This document shows, piece after piece, positions 9,328 to 15,557 of a DNA stretch of 64,000 nucleotides (positions within the stretch are counted from its first letter, which is position 1; each line of letters opens with the position of its first letter). Where the stretch lies: positions 1-64,000 of the forward strand of contig JAIBJM010000007.1 of assembly GCA_020029535.1 (NCBI GenBank), in the 5' to 3' direction. The translations under genes were made by a program, and so were the position numbers. The notes under the pieces are model-generated. The model was not told the origin of the DNA and did no database searches. It worked only from the letters and a program-made list of their open reading frames with translations. The stretch is from Gammaproteobacteria bacterium. Its GTDB lineage: Bacteria > Pseudomonadota > Gammaproteobacteria > Steroidobacterales > Steroidobacteraceae.

Positions 9328-10662
9328 ATGAATCGAACTGCAACCGTCAAATCGCCTTCCGTGGGCTTTGTCAGCCTGGGCTGTCCCAAGGCACTGGTCG
9401 ACTCTGAACGCATCATCACCGAGCTGAAGCTGCGCGGTTACGAGATCGCGCCCGGCTACCAGGCGGCCGATCTGGTGGTGGTCAATACCTGCGGTTTCAT
9501 CGACTCGGCCATCGACGAATCACTGGACGCCATCGGCGAGGCGCTGGACCAGAACGGCCGCGTCATTGTCACCGGGTGCCTGGGCGCCAATCCGCAGCGC
9601 ATTCTCGAGCGCCATCCCAAGGTGCTGAAGGTCACCGGCCCGCATGCCACGGCGCAAGTGCTGGAAGCCGTCAACGAACATCTGCCGCAACCGCATGATC
9701 CCTTCATCGATCTGCTGCCGCCCCAGGGCATACGGCTGACGCCACGGCACTACGCCTATCTGAAGATTTCGGAGGGCTGCAACAACAAGTGCAGCTTCTG
9801 CATCATCCCGGCGCTGCGCGGCAAGCTCGCCAGCCGTCCGTTGGATGAGGTGCTGTTCGAGGCCGAGAAACTGGTGGCCAGCGGCGTCAAGGAATTGCTG
9901 GTGATCTCGCAGGACACCAGCGCCTATGGCAGCGATATCCGCTACCAGCCGGTCAGCTGGCGCGGTCAGCAGCTTGAATCGCGCTTCATCGATCTGGCGC
10001 GTTCGCTGGGCAGCCTTGGAGTCTGGGTGCGCCTGCACTATGTGTATCCCTATCCGCATGTGGATGCGGTGATCCCGCTGATGGCCGAGCGCGTGGTGCT
10101 GCCTTATCTGGACATTCCCTTCCAGCACGGCAGCCCCACAGTGCTGAAGCGCATGCGCCGGCCGGCGCATGCCGAGAACACCCTGCAGCGCATCGCGGCC
10201 TGGCGGCGCGACTGTCCCGATCTCACGCTGCGCAGCACCTTCATCGTCGGCTTTCCCGGCGAGACCGAAGCCGAGTTCGAGGAGTTGCTGCAGTGGCTGG
10301 ATGCCGCGCAGCTCGATCGCGTCGGCGCCTTCAAGTATTCGCCGGTGGCCGGTGCCACCGCCAATGACCTCGCCGATCACGTGCCGGCCGAGGTGATGGA
10401 GTCGCGCTATGAACGATTCATGGAGAAGGCGGCGACCATCAGCGCGGCGCGGCTGGCGCGACGCGTGGGCAGCAACTGCCGGGTACTGATCGACCGCATC
10501 GAGGACGGCGTAGCCATTGCGCGCAGCGAAGGCGATGCGCCGGACATCGACGGCGTGGTGCGCATCGCCAAAGCCCGCGGATTGCGGGCTGGTGAGTTTG
10601 CCGAGGTGAAGATCGAGGGTGCGGATGCCTACGATCTGGCGGCTCGCGTCGTAACGAATTGA
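9328..10662 (+). CDS. rimO: ribosomal protein S12 methylthiotransferase RimO
   Basis: 444 aa, normal family length. It adds a methylthio group to Asp89 of ribosomal protein S12 by radical SAM chemistry. The N-terminal MTTase domain holds three cluster Cys ([25 protein letters not shown]); the radical SAM motif CNNKCSFC is near residue 151; the C-terminal TRAM domain ends the protein. [14 protein letters not shown] is typical of RimO rather than MiaB. It starts one base after the divergent methyltransferase-like gene, so both promoters must lie within each other's coding ends or leaders. Confidence 0.96.
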   Translation: MNRTATVKSPSVGFVSLGCPKALVDSERIITELKLRGYEIAPGYQAADLVVVNTCGFIDSAIDESLDAIGEALDQNGRVIVTGCLGANPQRILERHPKVLKVTGPHATAQVLEAVNEHLPQPHDPFIDLLPPQGIRLTPRHYAYLKISEGCNNKCSFCIIPALRGKLASRPLDEVLFEAEKLVASGVKELLVISQDTSAYGSDIRYQPVSWRGQQLESRFIDLARSLGSLGVWVRLHYVYPYPHVDAVIPLMAERVVLPYLDIPFQHGSPTVLKRMRRPAHAENTLQRIAAWRRDCPDLTLRSTFIVGFPGETEAEFEELLQWLDAAQLDRVGAFKYSPVAGATANDLADHVPAEVMESRYERFMEKAATISAARLARRVGSNCRVLIDRIEDGVAIARSEGDAPDIDGVVRIAKARGLRAGEFAEVKIEGADAYDLAARVVTN

Positions 10663-10673
10663 TGCGGCGGCGC

Positions 10674-10824
10674 GGATGCGTTGCGCCGCTGCGCGCTCAG
10701 GGCGGCGCGCGGCCTTCGGCCGTCCCCTCGCATTGACCGGCGCTTCGCAGACTCAAGGTCTGCTCAGCGCTGATCGGTCAATGCTCGGCGCGCCTCACTT
10801 CGCTTGCATCGGCACAACGCATCC
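10674..10824. repeat. nested palindromic element 3' of rimO
   Basis: Outer arms GGATGCGTTG (10674-10683) and CAACGCATCC (10815-10824) are perfect inverted copies. Inside are CATTGACCG/CGGTCAATG with an inner CAGAC/GTCTG stem, and a small GGCCTTCGGCC hairpin. It begins 12 bases after the rimO stop and could act as a terminator, a REP-like unit or a cassette-array boundary. No coding sequence is supported across 10663-10898. Confidence 0.6.
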
Positions 10825-10898
10825 ACGCCACCACTTCCGTTCATTGCGTTACTTCCAGTCTGGAATTGCGGGAGTTTCTGAGGCCCTGCAAATTGACG

Positions 10899-10959
10899 GC
10901 ATAACAAGGCTATGCTCTAGTCAATACAGATGCTTACGCCTCTCCAAGCCGCGTTATAC
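10899..10959 (+). repeat. integron attC-like site 1
   Basis: Left core GCATAAC followed by AAGGC, and right part GCC then GTTATAC 61 bases on, give the imperfect palindrome of a cassette recombination site (R''-L'' and L'-R'). The cores are variants of RYYYAAC/GTTRRRY. It is supported by two further core pairs downstream; no integrase gene lies nearby. Confidence 0.5.
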
Positions 10960-10964
10960 GGCCA

Positions 10965-10991
10965 AAATGCGGTAAAACACTTACCGCATTT
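10965..10991 (+). other. perfect 11-bp stem-loop upstream of the DUF6174 cassette
   Basis: AAATGCGGTAA and TTACCGCATTT flank a five-base loop. It lies between the first attC-like site and the GTTAGAT core. No U-run follows, so it is not a standard terminator; it may be part of a second folded recombination site. Confidence 0.5.
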
Positions 10992-11008
10992 ATTCGCCCT
11001 AATTAAAA

Positions 11009-11017
11009 GTTAGATGC
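11009..11017 (+). repeat. integron cassette core site (R')
   Basis: GTTAGATGC matches the GTTRRRY consensus and is the exact inverse complement of GCATCTAAC at 11504-11512 on the other side of the DUF6174 gene. Together they bracket that gene as a cassette starting a few bases before its ATG. Confidence 0.6.
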
Positions 11018-11018
11018 C

Positions 11019-11492
11019 ATGAAGCTCTGTGGCTTTGCTCGGGTGGCGTTGCTGGGTGTAGCGGCAGGCTTCTGTGTTGCAGCCGTAGCAGCTGACGAAT
11101 CCGCGCGATTTCTCAAGGCTCACGACAAATGGAACGCACTTAGCGCAAAGACTTATACCTACGACCTCGGAGTTAGCATTGGTGCCGTCTTTGGATACGG
11201 GCACTTTCATGTGAAGGTGAAAGATGGCCGTTGTCTTGCTCGGCACTACGCTGGAGTCGGGCTCGGTCGTCCTAGCTTCGGTGATCGACTCCGATACAGA
11301 CCATGCGATGACTATCTTCCGGCGGACCTCTTTAAGTTGGTTGGAGACGACATAGCCAGAGGATGGAAGGTGAAGGATCTTACGACCGATGCCAGGTACG
11401 GGTTTCCCAGTCGCGCTTCAATCGACAACGATGGCACCATTGAGGATCAGGGGTGGGCCTTTGAGATCACCAACTTCAGGCTTCGCCAGTGA
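11019..11492 (+). CDS. DUF6174-like secreted protein in a gene cassette
   Basis: 157 aa with an N-terminal signal peptide (about residues 1-24, ending AVAA) and a mature domain that recalls DUF6174: an N-terminal W-x-A-x-x-A-x-T-Y-x-Y pattern (WNALSAKTYTYDLG) then V-KV-DGRC. Export to the periplasm is predicted; no function is known for this family. It begins two bases after a cassette core and ends 12 bases before the opposing core, the tight fit typical of integron cassettes. Its base composition is less GC-rich than rimO, consistent with acquisition. Confidence 0.65.
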   Translation: MKLCGFARVALLGVAAGFCVAAVAADESARFLKAHDKWNALSAKTYTYDLGVSIGAVFGYGHFHVKVKDGRCLARHYAGVGLGRPSFGDRLRYRPCDDYLPADLFKLVGDDIARGWKVKDLTTDARYGFPSRASIDNDGTIEDQGWAFEITNFRLRQ

Positions 11493-11503
11493 CGTTTCGC
11501 TAC

Positions 11504-11512
11504 GCATCTAAC
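11504..11512 (+). repeat. left half of an attC (R'') next to the IS110 insertion
   Basis: GCATCTAAC fits RYYYAAC and mirrors the core at 11009. The matching right half is not found; the IS inverted repeat begins ten bases later, so the element interrupts or has replaced the remainder of the site. Confidence 0.55.
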
Positions 11513-11535
11513 CCGTCGTATATGGACTCCCCCTG

Positions 11536-11786
11536 CAAGTAGCAGAGTCGATCATTTTTCTGGCTTGAGGAAACACTTGCAGTCGTATATCCGGCATCGT
11601 GAGTGGGATCTGAAAGTCCCGTGCCGACATGGAATCTGCAACTGACCAGCGCCAATCGTTGCGAACGGCAGGCAAGCTGCCGGAAGAGTTACCGGCGTCT
11701 TGATCAGCGGAAGTCATCCTGAGAGCCATGATGGGTGATCAATCTCTGCGCAAGTGAAGGATTAAAGCATCCAGGTAGTAAGTTGA
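11536..11786 (-). ncRNA. candidate IS1111 guide (seek/bridge) RNA region
   Basis: About 250 non-coding bases follow the transposase, where IS1111 elements encode their guide RNA. A bulged hairpin is visible at 11593-11626 (CGGCA...TGCCG enclosing GGGA...TCCC). The nine bases GTCGTATAT at 11583-11591 also occur at 11515-11523, straddling the left IS end, as expected if one loop matches the joined end or the target. Expression and RNA ends cannot be seen. Confidence 0.5.
11568..11602 (+). repeat. near-identical 34-base direct repeat, copy 1 (inside IS non-coding end)
   Basis: Core TGCAGTCGTATATCCGGCAT is shared without mismatch with a second copy at 13724-13758, with a few differences on both sides. 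Copy 1 overlaps the candidate guide RNA. Confidence 0.7.
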
Positions 11787-12866
11787 TCAGGTGGGCATGG
11801 CAAAGGCCACGCGGCTACGTTTGTGATTCAGTCGAGTCGCGTCATACGGCGCATGATTTCTGAGCACCGCATAACAGATGCGCGCCAGCTTGTTGGCCAG
11901 TGCACAGGTGGCCTTGTTGTGGCAACTGCGCTGCTGCACGGTCAGCGCCCAGGTTCGCAATTGATCCAGTGGTCTACCCATGCGCTTGGCCACGGTGGCG
12001 GCGCGCAAGACGGCACGGGCACCATGCGTGAGCAACATGCGCAGGTAGCGATCTCCGCGTTTGGAGATGCGTCCCAAATGTCGAGTGCTGCCCGATGAAT
12101 GTTCCTTGGGTGTCAGGCCAAACCACGCGGCAAAGTGTCTGGCATCTTTGAAATGCGAGACTTCGCCGCTGGTGGCTGCCACCATCGCCGTGGCGGTGAG
12201 CAAGCCGATACCAGGAACGGAGAGTAACGTCTCGCACGCCGCTGACTGCTTGGCCAGCCTGGACAGCTCACGTTCCAGCTCCGTGATGCGCGCCTCCAGT
12301 AGACGAACTTCCGCCACCAGCAAGCTCATCGGTGGGCGCAATAGAGTCGGCAGGTCCGACTGCGGATCAGCCAAGAGTCGACTGATCTGCTCCAGTCCCA
12401 GCCGCGAACCGACGGCAATCGAAATGCCAAACTCCCGACAGAAGCCGCGCAGAGCATTGATGCGGGACGTGCGCGTGCCCATCCACAGCGAACGGGTTCG
12501 ATGCAGCGCTTGCAAAGCTTGTTGCTCTACCGACTTGATCTTGACCGGCATGATGTCGGCACAGCGGGCTGCTTCCAGCATCGCTTCGGCGTCTGCTGCA
12601 TCGGTCTTGTTGCGCTTCACGTAGGCGCGGATGTAACGCGCTGGCAGCAGCCGGACTCCGATACCCAGACCCACAAGACGACGCGCCCAGTAATGGGCCG
12701 AGCCGCAAGCTTCCATGATGACTACACCGACAGCTCGGTTGACGAAAAATCGCTCAAACTGCGTTCGAGTCAAGCGATGTCGCTCCACCACCCGCCAGTG
12801 AGCATCGGCCACGGCGACCTGGAAAACACTCTTTGCGAGATCGACCGCCACGGTATTAGCATGCAT
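11787..12866 (-). CDS. IS110/IS1111-family transposase
   Basis: 359 aa from ATG 12866 (MHANTVAVDLAK); the ORF-track start at 12938 adds an unsupported leader. The N-terminal RuvC-like DEDD domain shows VAVDLAK, IMEACGS and TDAADAEAM; the C-terminal Tnp20 domain contains LLSVPGIGLLTA and the conserved serine region HSSGSTRHLGRISKRG. IS110 recombinases act with an element-encoded guide RNA to recombine donor and target DNA. The reading frame is intact with normal length, so the element may still be active. Confidence 0.95.
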   Translation of the reverse strand: MHANTVAVDLAKSVFQVAVADAHWRVVERHRLTRTQFERFFVNRAVGVVIMEACGSAHYWARRLVGLGIGVRLLPARYIRAYVKRNKTDAADAEAMLEAARCADIMPVKIKSVEQQALQALHRTRSLWMGTRTSRINALRGFCREFGISIAVGSRLGLEQISRLLADPQSDLPTLLRPPMSLLVAEVRLLEARITELERELSRLAKQSAACETLLSVPGIGLLTATAMVAATSGEVSHFKDARHFAAWFGLTPKEHSSGSTRHLGRISKRGDRYLRMLLTHGARAVLRAATVAKRMGRPLDQLRTWALTVQQRSCHNKATCALANKLARICYAVLRNHAPYDATRLNHKRSRVAFAMPT

Positions 12867-12956
12867 GACAGGACTCCTTCTGGTTGACGCTGACACCCAC
12901 ACCACATGAGTACAGCAGGTGACATGATGCACCTTCAAAATCAGGGGGAGTCCATC

Positions 12957-13046
12957 CCATCACTGGAGCGCATCTATCGAGTGGTCGCTGGCAGTCAACT
13001 ATTCGAAGTTGTTTCAGTCACTGCACATGATTACCGGAGGCCTTAA
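12957..13046 (+). pseudogene. 3' remnant of a RelE/ParE-superfamily toxin (HigB-like)
   Basis: In the frame ending at TAA 13044-13046 the sequence reads IPSLERIYRVVAGSQLFEV then VSVTAHDYRRP, the C-terminal strand and tail typical of RelE/HigB-type mRNA interferases. The start and catalytic N-terminus are missing; the IS inverted repeat ends two bases before the remnant. The stop is directly followed by the antitoxin ATG, the normal toxin-first arrangement. Too short for the ORF track. Confidence 0.7.
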
Positions 13047-13307
13047 ATGAGTCAGTTTCGTCCCGCTAAACGCCGCGTAATCGTGTCGGTTGGTGAATCC
13101 GTGCGCATCATTCGCGAGCTTCAAGAACTTAGCCAGAATCAGCTCGCGCAGCTCACGGGTATACCTCAAGCCACGATTTCGGCGATTGAAAATGACCGGG
13201 TTAGCCTTGGAGTCGAACGGGCAAAGGTTCTGGCCCGAGCGCTGAAGTGCCATCCCGCAGTACTGGTCTTTCCTGGTTGGGATTCCAGTCAGCAATCTGC
13301 GGCATAA
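13047..13307 (+). CDS. XRE-family antitoxin (HigA-like), orphaned
   Basis: 86 aa with a helix-turn-helix (SQNQLAQLTGIPQATISAIE, residues ~32-51) and a C-terminal KCHPAVLVFPGWD tail seen in antitoxins of RelE/HTH pairs. It would bind its own operator and neutralise the toxin, but the toxin gene just upstream is truncated by the IS. CCGGAGG precedes the ATG. Its stop TAA lies inside the core of the following attC, a usual cassette feature. Confidence 0.8.
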   Translation: MSQFRPAKRRVIVSVGESVRIIRELQELSQNQLAQLTGIPQATISAIENDRVSLGVERAKVLARALKCHPAVLVFPGWDSSQQSAA

Positions 13308-13360
13308 CAGATCATTCGAGGCGACGGGGAACGCGCTCCGGTTCAATAGCAACGTTATGC
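13302..13360 (+). repeat. integron attC site 2
   Basis: GCATAAC at 13302 and its exact complement GTTATGC at 13354 bracket 59 bases whose interior (ATTCGAGGCGACG, then GGTTCAATAGCAAC) closely follows the layout of classical 59-base elements. The antitoxin stop overlaps the left core. This is the best-formed attC in the window. Confidence 0.75.
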
Positions 13361-13390
13361 CGCCATGACGTTTGCAATTGGAGAATATTG

Positions 13391-13723
13391 ATGCCGAGTC
13401 CGGTCTACGCCCTTAACCTCTTCGATGTTGCGAATCGGGATGAGTACATCGCGTACTCCCGGCGCTCGGTCAAGGAGGTCCAGGCTCACGGCGGCCGAGT
13501 AGTCGCGCTCGGAAAGTTTCGTGAGGTTGCAGTTGGCGACATGGCACCCCGCATGGTTCTCATTCTTGTCGAGTGGGCGTCCAGGGAGGCTTTTGAGAGC
13601 TACCGCGATGATCCAGCCCTCGCAGACCTCCATCCGCACCGGGTCAATGGCACTCGGAACTACATCTGGCACCTTTTCGACAAGCTTGAGGATCTCAGGC
13701 CGATACTTAAGGCGGTCTCATGA
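13391..13723 (+). CDS. DUF1330-family protein in a gene cassette
   Basis: 110 aa from ATG 13391, 30 bases after the attC core. Dimeric alpha/beta-barrel of the DUF1330 type: YALNLFDVANRDEYIAYS at the start, GGRVVALG and LILVEWASREAFESYRDDP in the middle. No enzymatic residues can be named. Being the third gene of the array it probably entered as a cassette, but no attC follows its stop; instead a 34-base near-copy of IS sequence lies there. Confidence 0.75.
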   Translation: MPSPVYALNLFDVANRDEYIAYSRRSVKEVQAHGGRVVALGKFREVAVGDMAPRMVLILVEWASREAFESYRDDPALADLHPHRVNGTRNYIWHLFDKLEDLRPILKAVS

Positions 13724-13758
13724 GCGGAACACCTGCAGTCGTATATCCGGCATCTTGG
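13724..13758 (+). repeat. near-identical 34-base direct repeat, copy 2 (right edge of cassette patch)
   Basis: It starts at the DUF1330 stop and matches 11568-11602. It may be a fossil end of a related IS1111 element or a targeted site. It marks the boundary with the vapBC locus. Confidence 0.65.
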
Positions 13759-13774
13759 CTTCGAGCGCGCGCGT

Positions 13775-14167
13775 TCAGTGAGCGGACTTCAAACCCAGAT
13801 GCCTGACAAACGGATCGAAATCGCGATCGGAATACAGCAGCGGCATGCGGTTTTCGATGCACCAGGTGGCGATCACGGCGTCGATGGTCTTGCGCACGCT
13901 GATGCCGCGTTTGCGAAGCGCGCGGTAGTTGTCGGCGGTCTTGATTGCCAGCCTTGCGCCGAGCAGGTCGTAAACAGCAAGACTGGCGAGCAATTCGCTG
14001 GCTGACTTGTAGTCGGCGTCGCTGCGGAACCCCTGCAGCACTTCCACCAGAATCAGGTCGCCGATGGCGATGGGCTCCCTGCCCAGCAGGGTGTCGAGGA
14101 AATCCGCTTCAGGACTGGTGTTGCCGTTGAAGTAATCCACCCAGACGCTGGAATCGACCAGGATCAC
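13775..14167 (-). CDS. vapC: VapC-type PIN-domain toxin ribonuclease
   Basis: 130 aa PIN domain, the usual VapC length. Acidic residues of the Mg-binding active site are visible: DSSVWVDYF at the start, the E in ILVEVLQGF, and the TIDAVIATW and YSDRDFDP motifs near the end. VapC toxins cut tRNA or rRNA when freed from VapB. The start overlaps the vapB stop by four bases (ATGA), the standard antitoxin-toxin order. Complete and probably active. Confidence 0.93.
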   Translation of the reverse strand: MILVDSSVWVDYFNGNTSPEADFLDTLLGREPIAIGDLILVEVLQGFRSDADYKSASELLASLAVYDLLGARLAIKTADNYRALRKRGISVRKTIDAVIATWCIENRMPLLYSDRDFDPFVRHLGLKSAH

Positions 14168-14358
14168 CGGTCAAGTCGCATCCGGTCCAGGTCGTCGCGC
14201 CACTTCAGCTTGCCGCGAAAACCCTTCAGGGCTTCCTGCTTCTTCAGCTGGATCAGGGCCTTCAGCCCCAGTTCCACGGCTTCCTTCTTGGTGCGGGCGC
14301 CGCTGGCCCTGATGGCGTCGGCGATCAGCTTTTCATCGATGACAATGTTGGTCCGCAT
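14164..14358 (-). CDS. vapB: VapB-type antitoxin
   Basis: 64 aa from ATG 14358 (MRTNIVIDEKL, the usual family start); an upstream ATG at 14370 would add four residues. The N-terminus is a ribbon-helix-helix DNA-binding unit with TKKEAVELGLKALI; the C-terminal tail (GKLKWRDDLDRMR) is the toxin-binding part. It neutralises VapC and represses the operon. A -10-like TATAAT and an inverted repeat sit upstream. Confidence 0.9.
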   Translation of the reverse strand: MRTNIVIDEKLIADAIRASGARTKKEAVELGLKALIQLKKQEALKGFRGKLKWRDDLDRMRLDR

Positions 14359-14379
14359 GGCGGTTTCCATGTGTATGGT

Positions 14380-14397
14380 TGTGTCATATTATACACA
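14380..14397 (-). promoter_or_regulatory. vapBC promoter -10 with overlapping operator-like inverted repeat
   Basis: On the minus strand TATAAT (14388-14393) lies about 30 bases before the vapB start. The inverted repeat TGTGT...ACACA (14380-14384/14393-14397) overlaps it, fitting repression by VapB. No clear -35 is seen. Confidence 0.45.
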
Positions 14398-14564
14398 CGA
14401 GGTGCAGCCTGCCTTTCTTGCGTGATCGGCATGATTGACGGCCCGGCCGCTTGGCTGATGGACGTCAGCCGCTTCTGACGTCGCGCATCGCCCTTTGCGA
14501 AACGCGAGGCCGGCGGCGTGGACGATAATGTACCCATGCAGGCGCCTGAGGCAGGAGGACAGCG

Positions 14565-14939
14565 ATGAGCGACCAGGTGGTATGGGTGGACATCCCGGTA
14601 CGCGACCTGGAGCGTGCGATCCGTTTTTACTCCGCAGTGCTGGGCGCCACTGTCACACGACAGGGCGGCGACAAGCTCACCTTCGGGCTGTTGCCGCATT
14701 CGGACACGCATGTGGGTGGCTGTCTGTATGTGGCGGACAAAGACAACGCACCTTCGCAGACTGGTCCGCTGATCTACCTGAATGCGGCCGGCCGGCTCAA
14801 GCAGGCCTCGGAGGCGGTGGTGTCGCAGGGTGGACAGATCATTCAACCCCTGCATCCCATTGGTTCCTATGGCTTCCGCGTGATTGCGCTGGATACCGAG
14901 GGCAACCGCATTGCCTTGCATGCGCCCACCGATCGGTAA
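14565..14939 (+). CDS. VOC-superfamily (glyoxalase/bleomycin-resistance fold) protein
   Basis: 124 aa with one paired beta-alpha-beta-beta-beta module: VVWVDIPVRDLERAIRFYSAVLGA at the N-terminus and YGFRVIALDTEGNRIALHAP at the C-terminus, the usual VOC signature. Metal ligands are plausible but incomplete by eye, so whether it is a lyase, dioxygenase or binding protein is open. AGGAGG is placed eight bases before the ATG. It stands alone, converging with the EF-hand gene across a shared terminator. Confidence 0.85.
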   Translation: MSDQVVWVDIPVRDLERAIRFYSAVLGATVTRQGGDKLTFGLLPHSDTHVGGCLYVADKDNAPSQTGPLIYLNAAGRLKQASEAVVSQGGQIIQPLHPIGSYGFRVIALDTEGNRIALHAPTDR

Positions 14940-14950
14940 ACGGTCGCCAT

Positions 14951-14986
14951 GAAAAAAAGCGCTTCTCCGCGAACGGAGAAGCGCTT
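14951..14986 (-). terminator. intrinsic terminator of the EF-hand gene
   Basis: A perfect 13-bp stem (AAGCGCTTCTCCG/CGGAGAAGCGCTT) with a CGAA loop is followed on the minus strand by a run of seven T. It also closes the convergent VOC transcript structurally. Confidence 0.85.
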
Positions 14987-15003
14987 CATCGCGCCGGGCG
15001 GAG

Positions 15004-15291
15004 TTACTTCTTCATCGAAGCATCGAATTCCGCCGAGCTGATCCGACCGTCCCCGTCCCTGTCCGCGGTACCCAGCTTGTTCTTGGCCCAGGAATCGCTG
15101 TCCACTTCGCTCTTGCTCAGATAGCCGTTGCGGTCCGCATCCAGTTGCGAGAACGAATGCTGGGCGCCAGCGCCGGACGACGTGCTGCCAGAAGCACCCG
15201 GTGATGCCGGCGAACTGCCGCTCTCGGGTGACTGGGCCAGGGCCAGACCGCTGATGCCAGCCAGGGTCGCTGCTGCAATGATCTTCATCAT
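15004..15291 (-). CDS. secreted EF-hand calcium-binding protein
   Basis: 95 aa. Signal peptide at residues 1-19 (LAGISGLALAQ), a Ser/Gly/Pro-rich linker, then two EF-hand loops, DADRNGYLSKSE and DRDGDGRISSAE, with the Asp/Asn and Glu ligands in place. It is predicted to bind Ca2+ in the periplasm. AAGGAG precedes the tandem ATG start. Such small EF-hand proteins are common in Xanthomonadales; the partner is unknown. Confidence 0.85.
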   Translation of the reverse strand: MMKIIAAATLAGISGLALAQSPESGSSPASPGASGSTSSGAGAQHSFSQLDADRNGYLSKSEVDSDSWAKNKLGTADRDGDGRISSAEFDASMKK

Positions 15292-15419
15292 GATGGATCT
15301 CCTTCTGGTTTCCGCTCATGCGGAGCTGATTATGAAATCCGGAAGGAGATGAAGTTCGCGAAATTTCCGTCGGCGATCGGAGACTCTTACAGGAAATTTT
15401 CTGTAGGAAGTTTCCGACC

Positions 15420-15557
15420 GGCGCAAGCTCTGCAGGCTTTCAGACAAGCCGCCCGCGCCCGGGCAAGCTGGCCCCAAGTCGTAGTCATCGCTCCCACCGT
15501 ATGACTACCGACCTGAAGAGCCCGAGCGGTCCTCCCTCCTCTCGGGCTCTCTTTTAT
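15420..15557 (+). ncRNA. candidate small RNA with C-rich hairpin loops, convergent to glmS
   Basis: In a 266-base gap between the EF-hand and glmS genes, the plus strand shows successive hairpins: GCCCG-CGCC-CGGGC, GTAGTCAT (15481) with ATGACTAC (15501) around a CGCTCCCACCGT loop, and a 10-bp terminator stem with a CGGTCCTCCCTCCT loop. C-rich loops complementary to Shine-Dalgarno sequences are known in sRNAs such as Xanthomonas sX13. No plus-strand gene needs this terminator. The 5' end is unknown. Confidence 0.5.
15517..15557 (+). terminator. intrinsic terminator of the candidate small RNA
   Basis: AGAGCCCGAG (15517-15526) pairs with CTCGGGCTCT (15541-15550), followed by CTTTTATTTA. The T-rich side is on the plus strand only, so it does not serve glmS. 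Confidence 0.7.

Larger units (their letters stand above)
11522..12955 (-). mobile_element. IS110-family (IS1111-group) insertion sequence
   Basis: 1434 bases between perfect 14-base inverted repeats, ATGGACTCCCCCTG at 11522-11535 and its complement at 12942-12955. Presence of terminal inverted repeats and a long non-coding stretch 3' of the transposase point to the IS1111 group of IS110 rather than classic IS110. True ends may reach a few bases beyond the repeats. It lies against an attC half-site on the left and a truncated toxin gene on the right. Some IS1111 members are known to target attC sites. Confidence 0.85.

Noticed and set aside
1136-12908. The 17-base string GACACCCACACCACATG occurs at 1136-1152 and in the IS110 leader at 12892-12908.
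   Set aside because: Flanking bases do not extend the match and no other IS sequence lies near 1136; a chance repeat of this length is possible in 64 kb.
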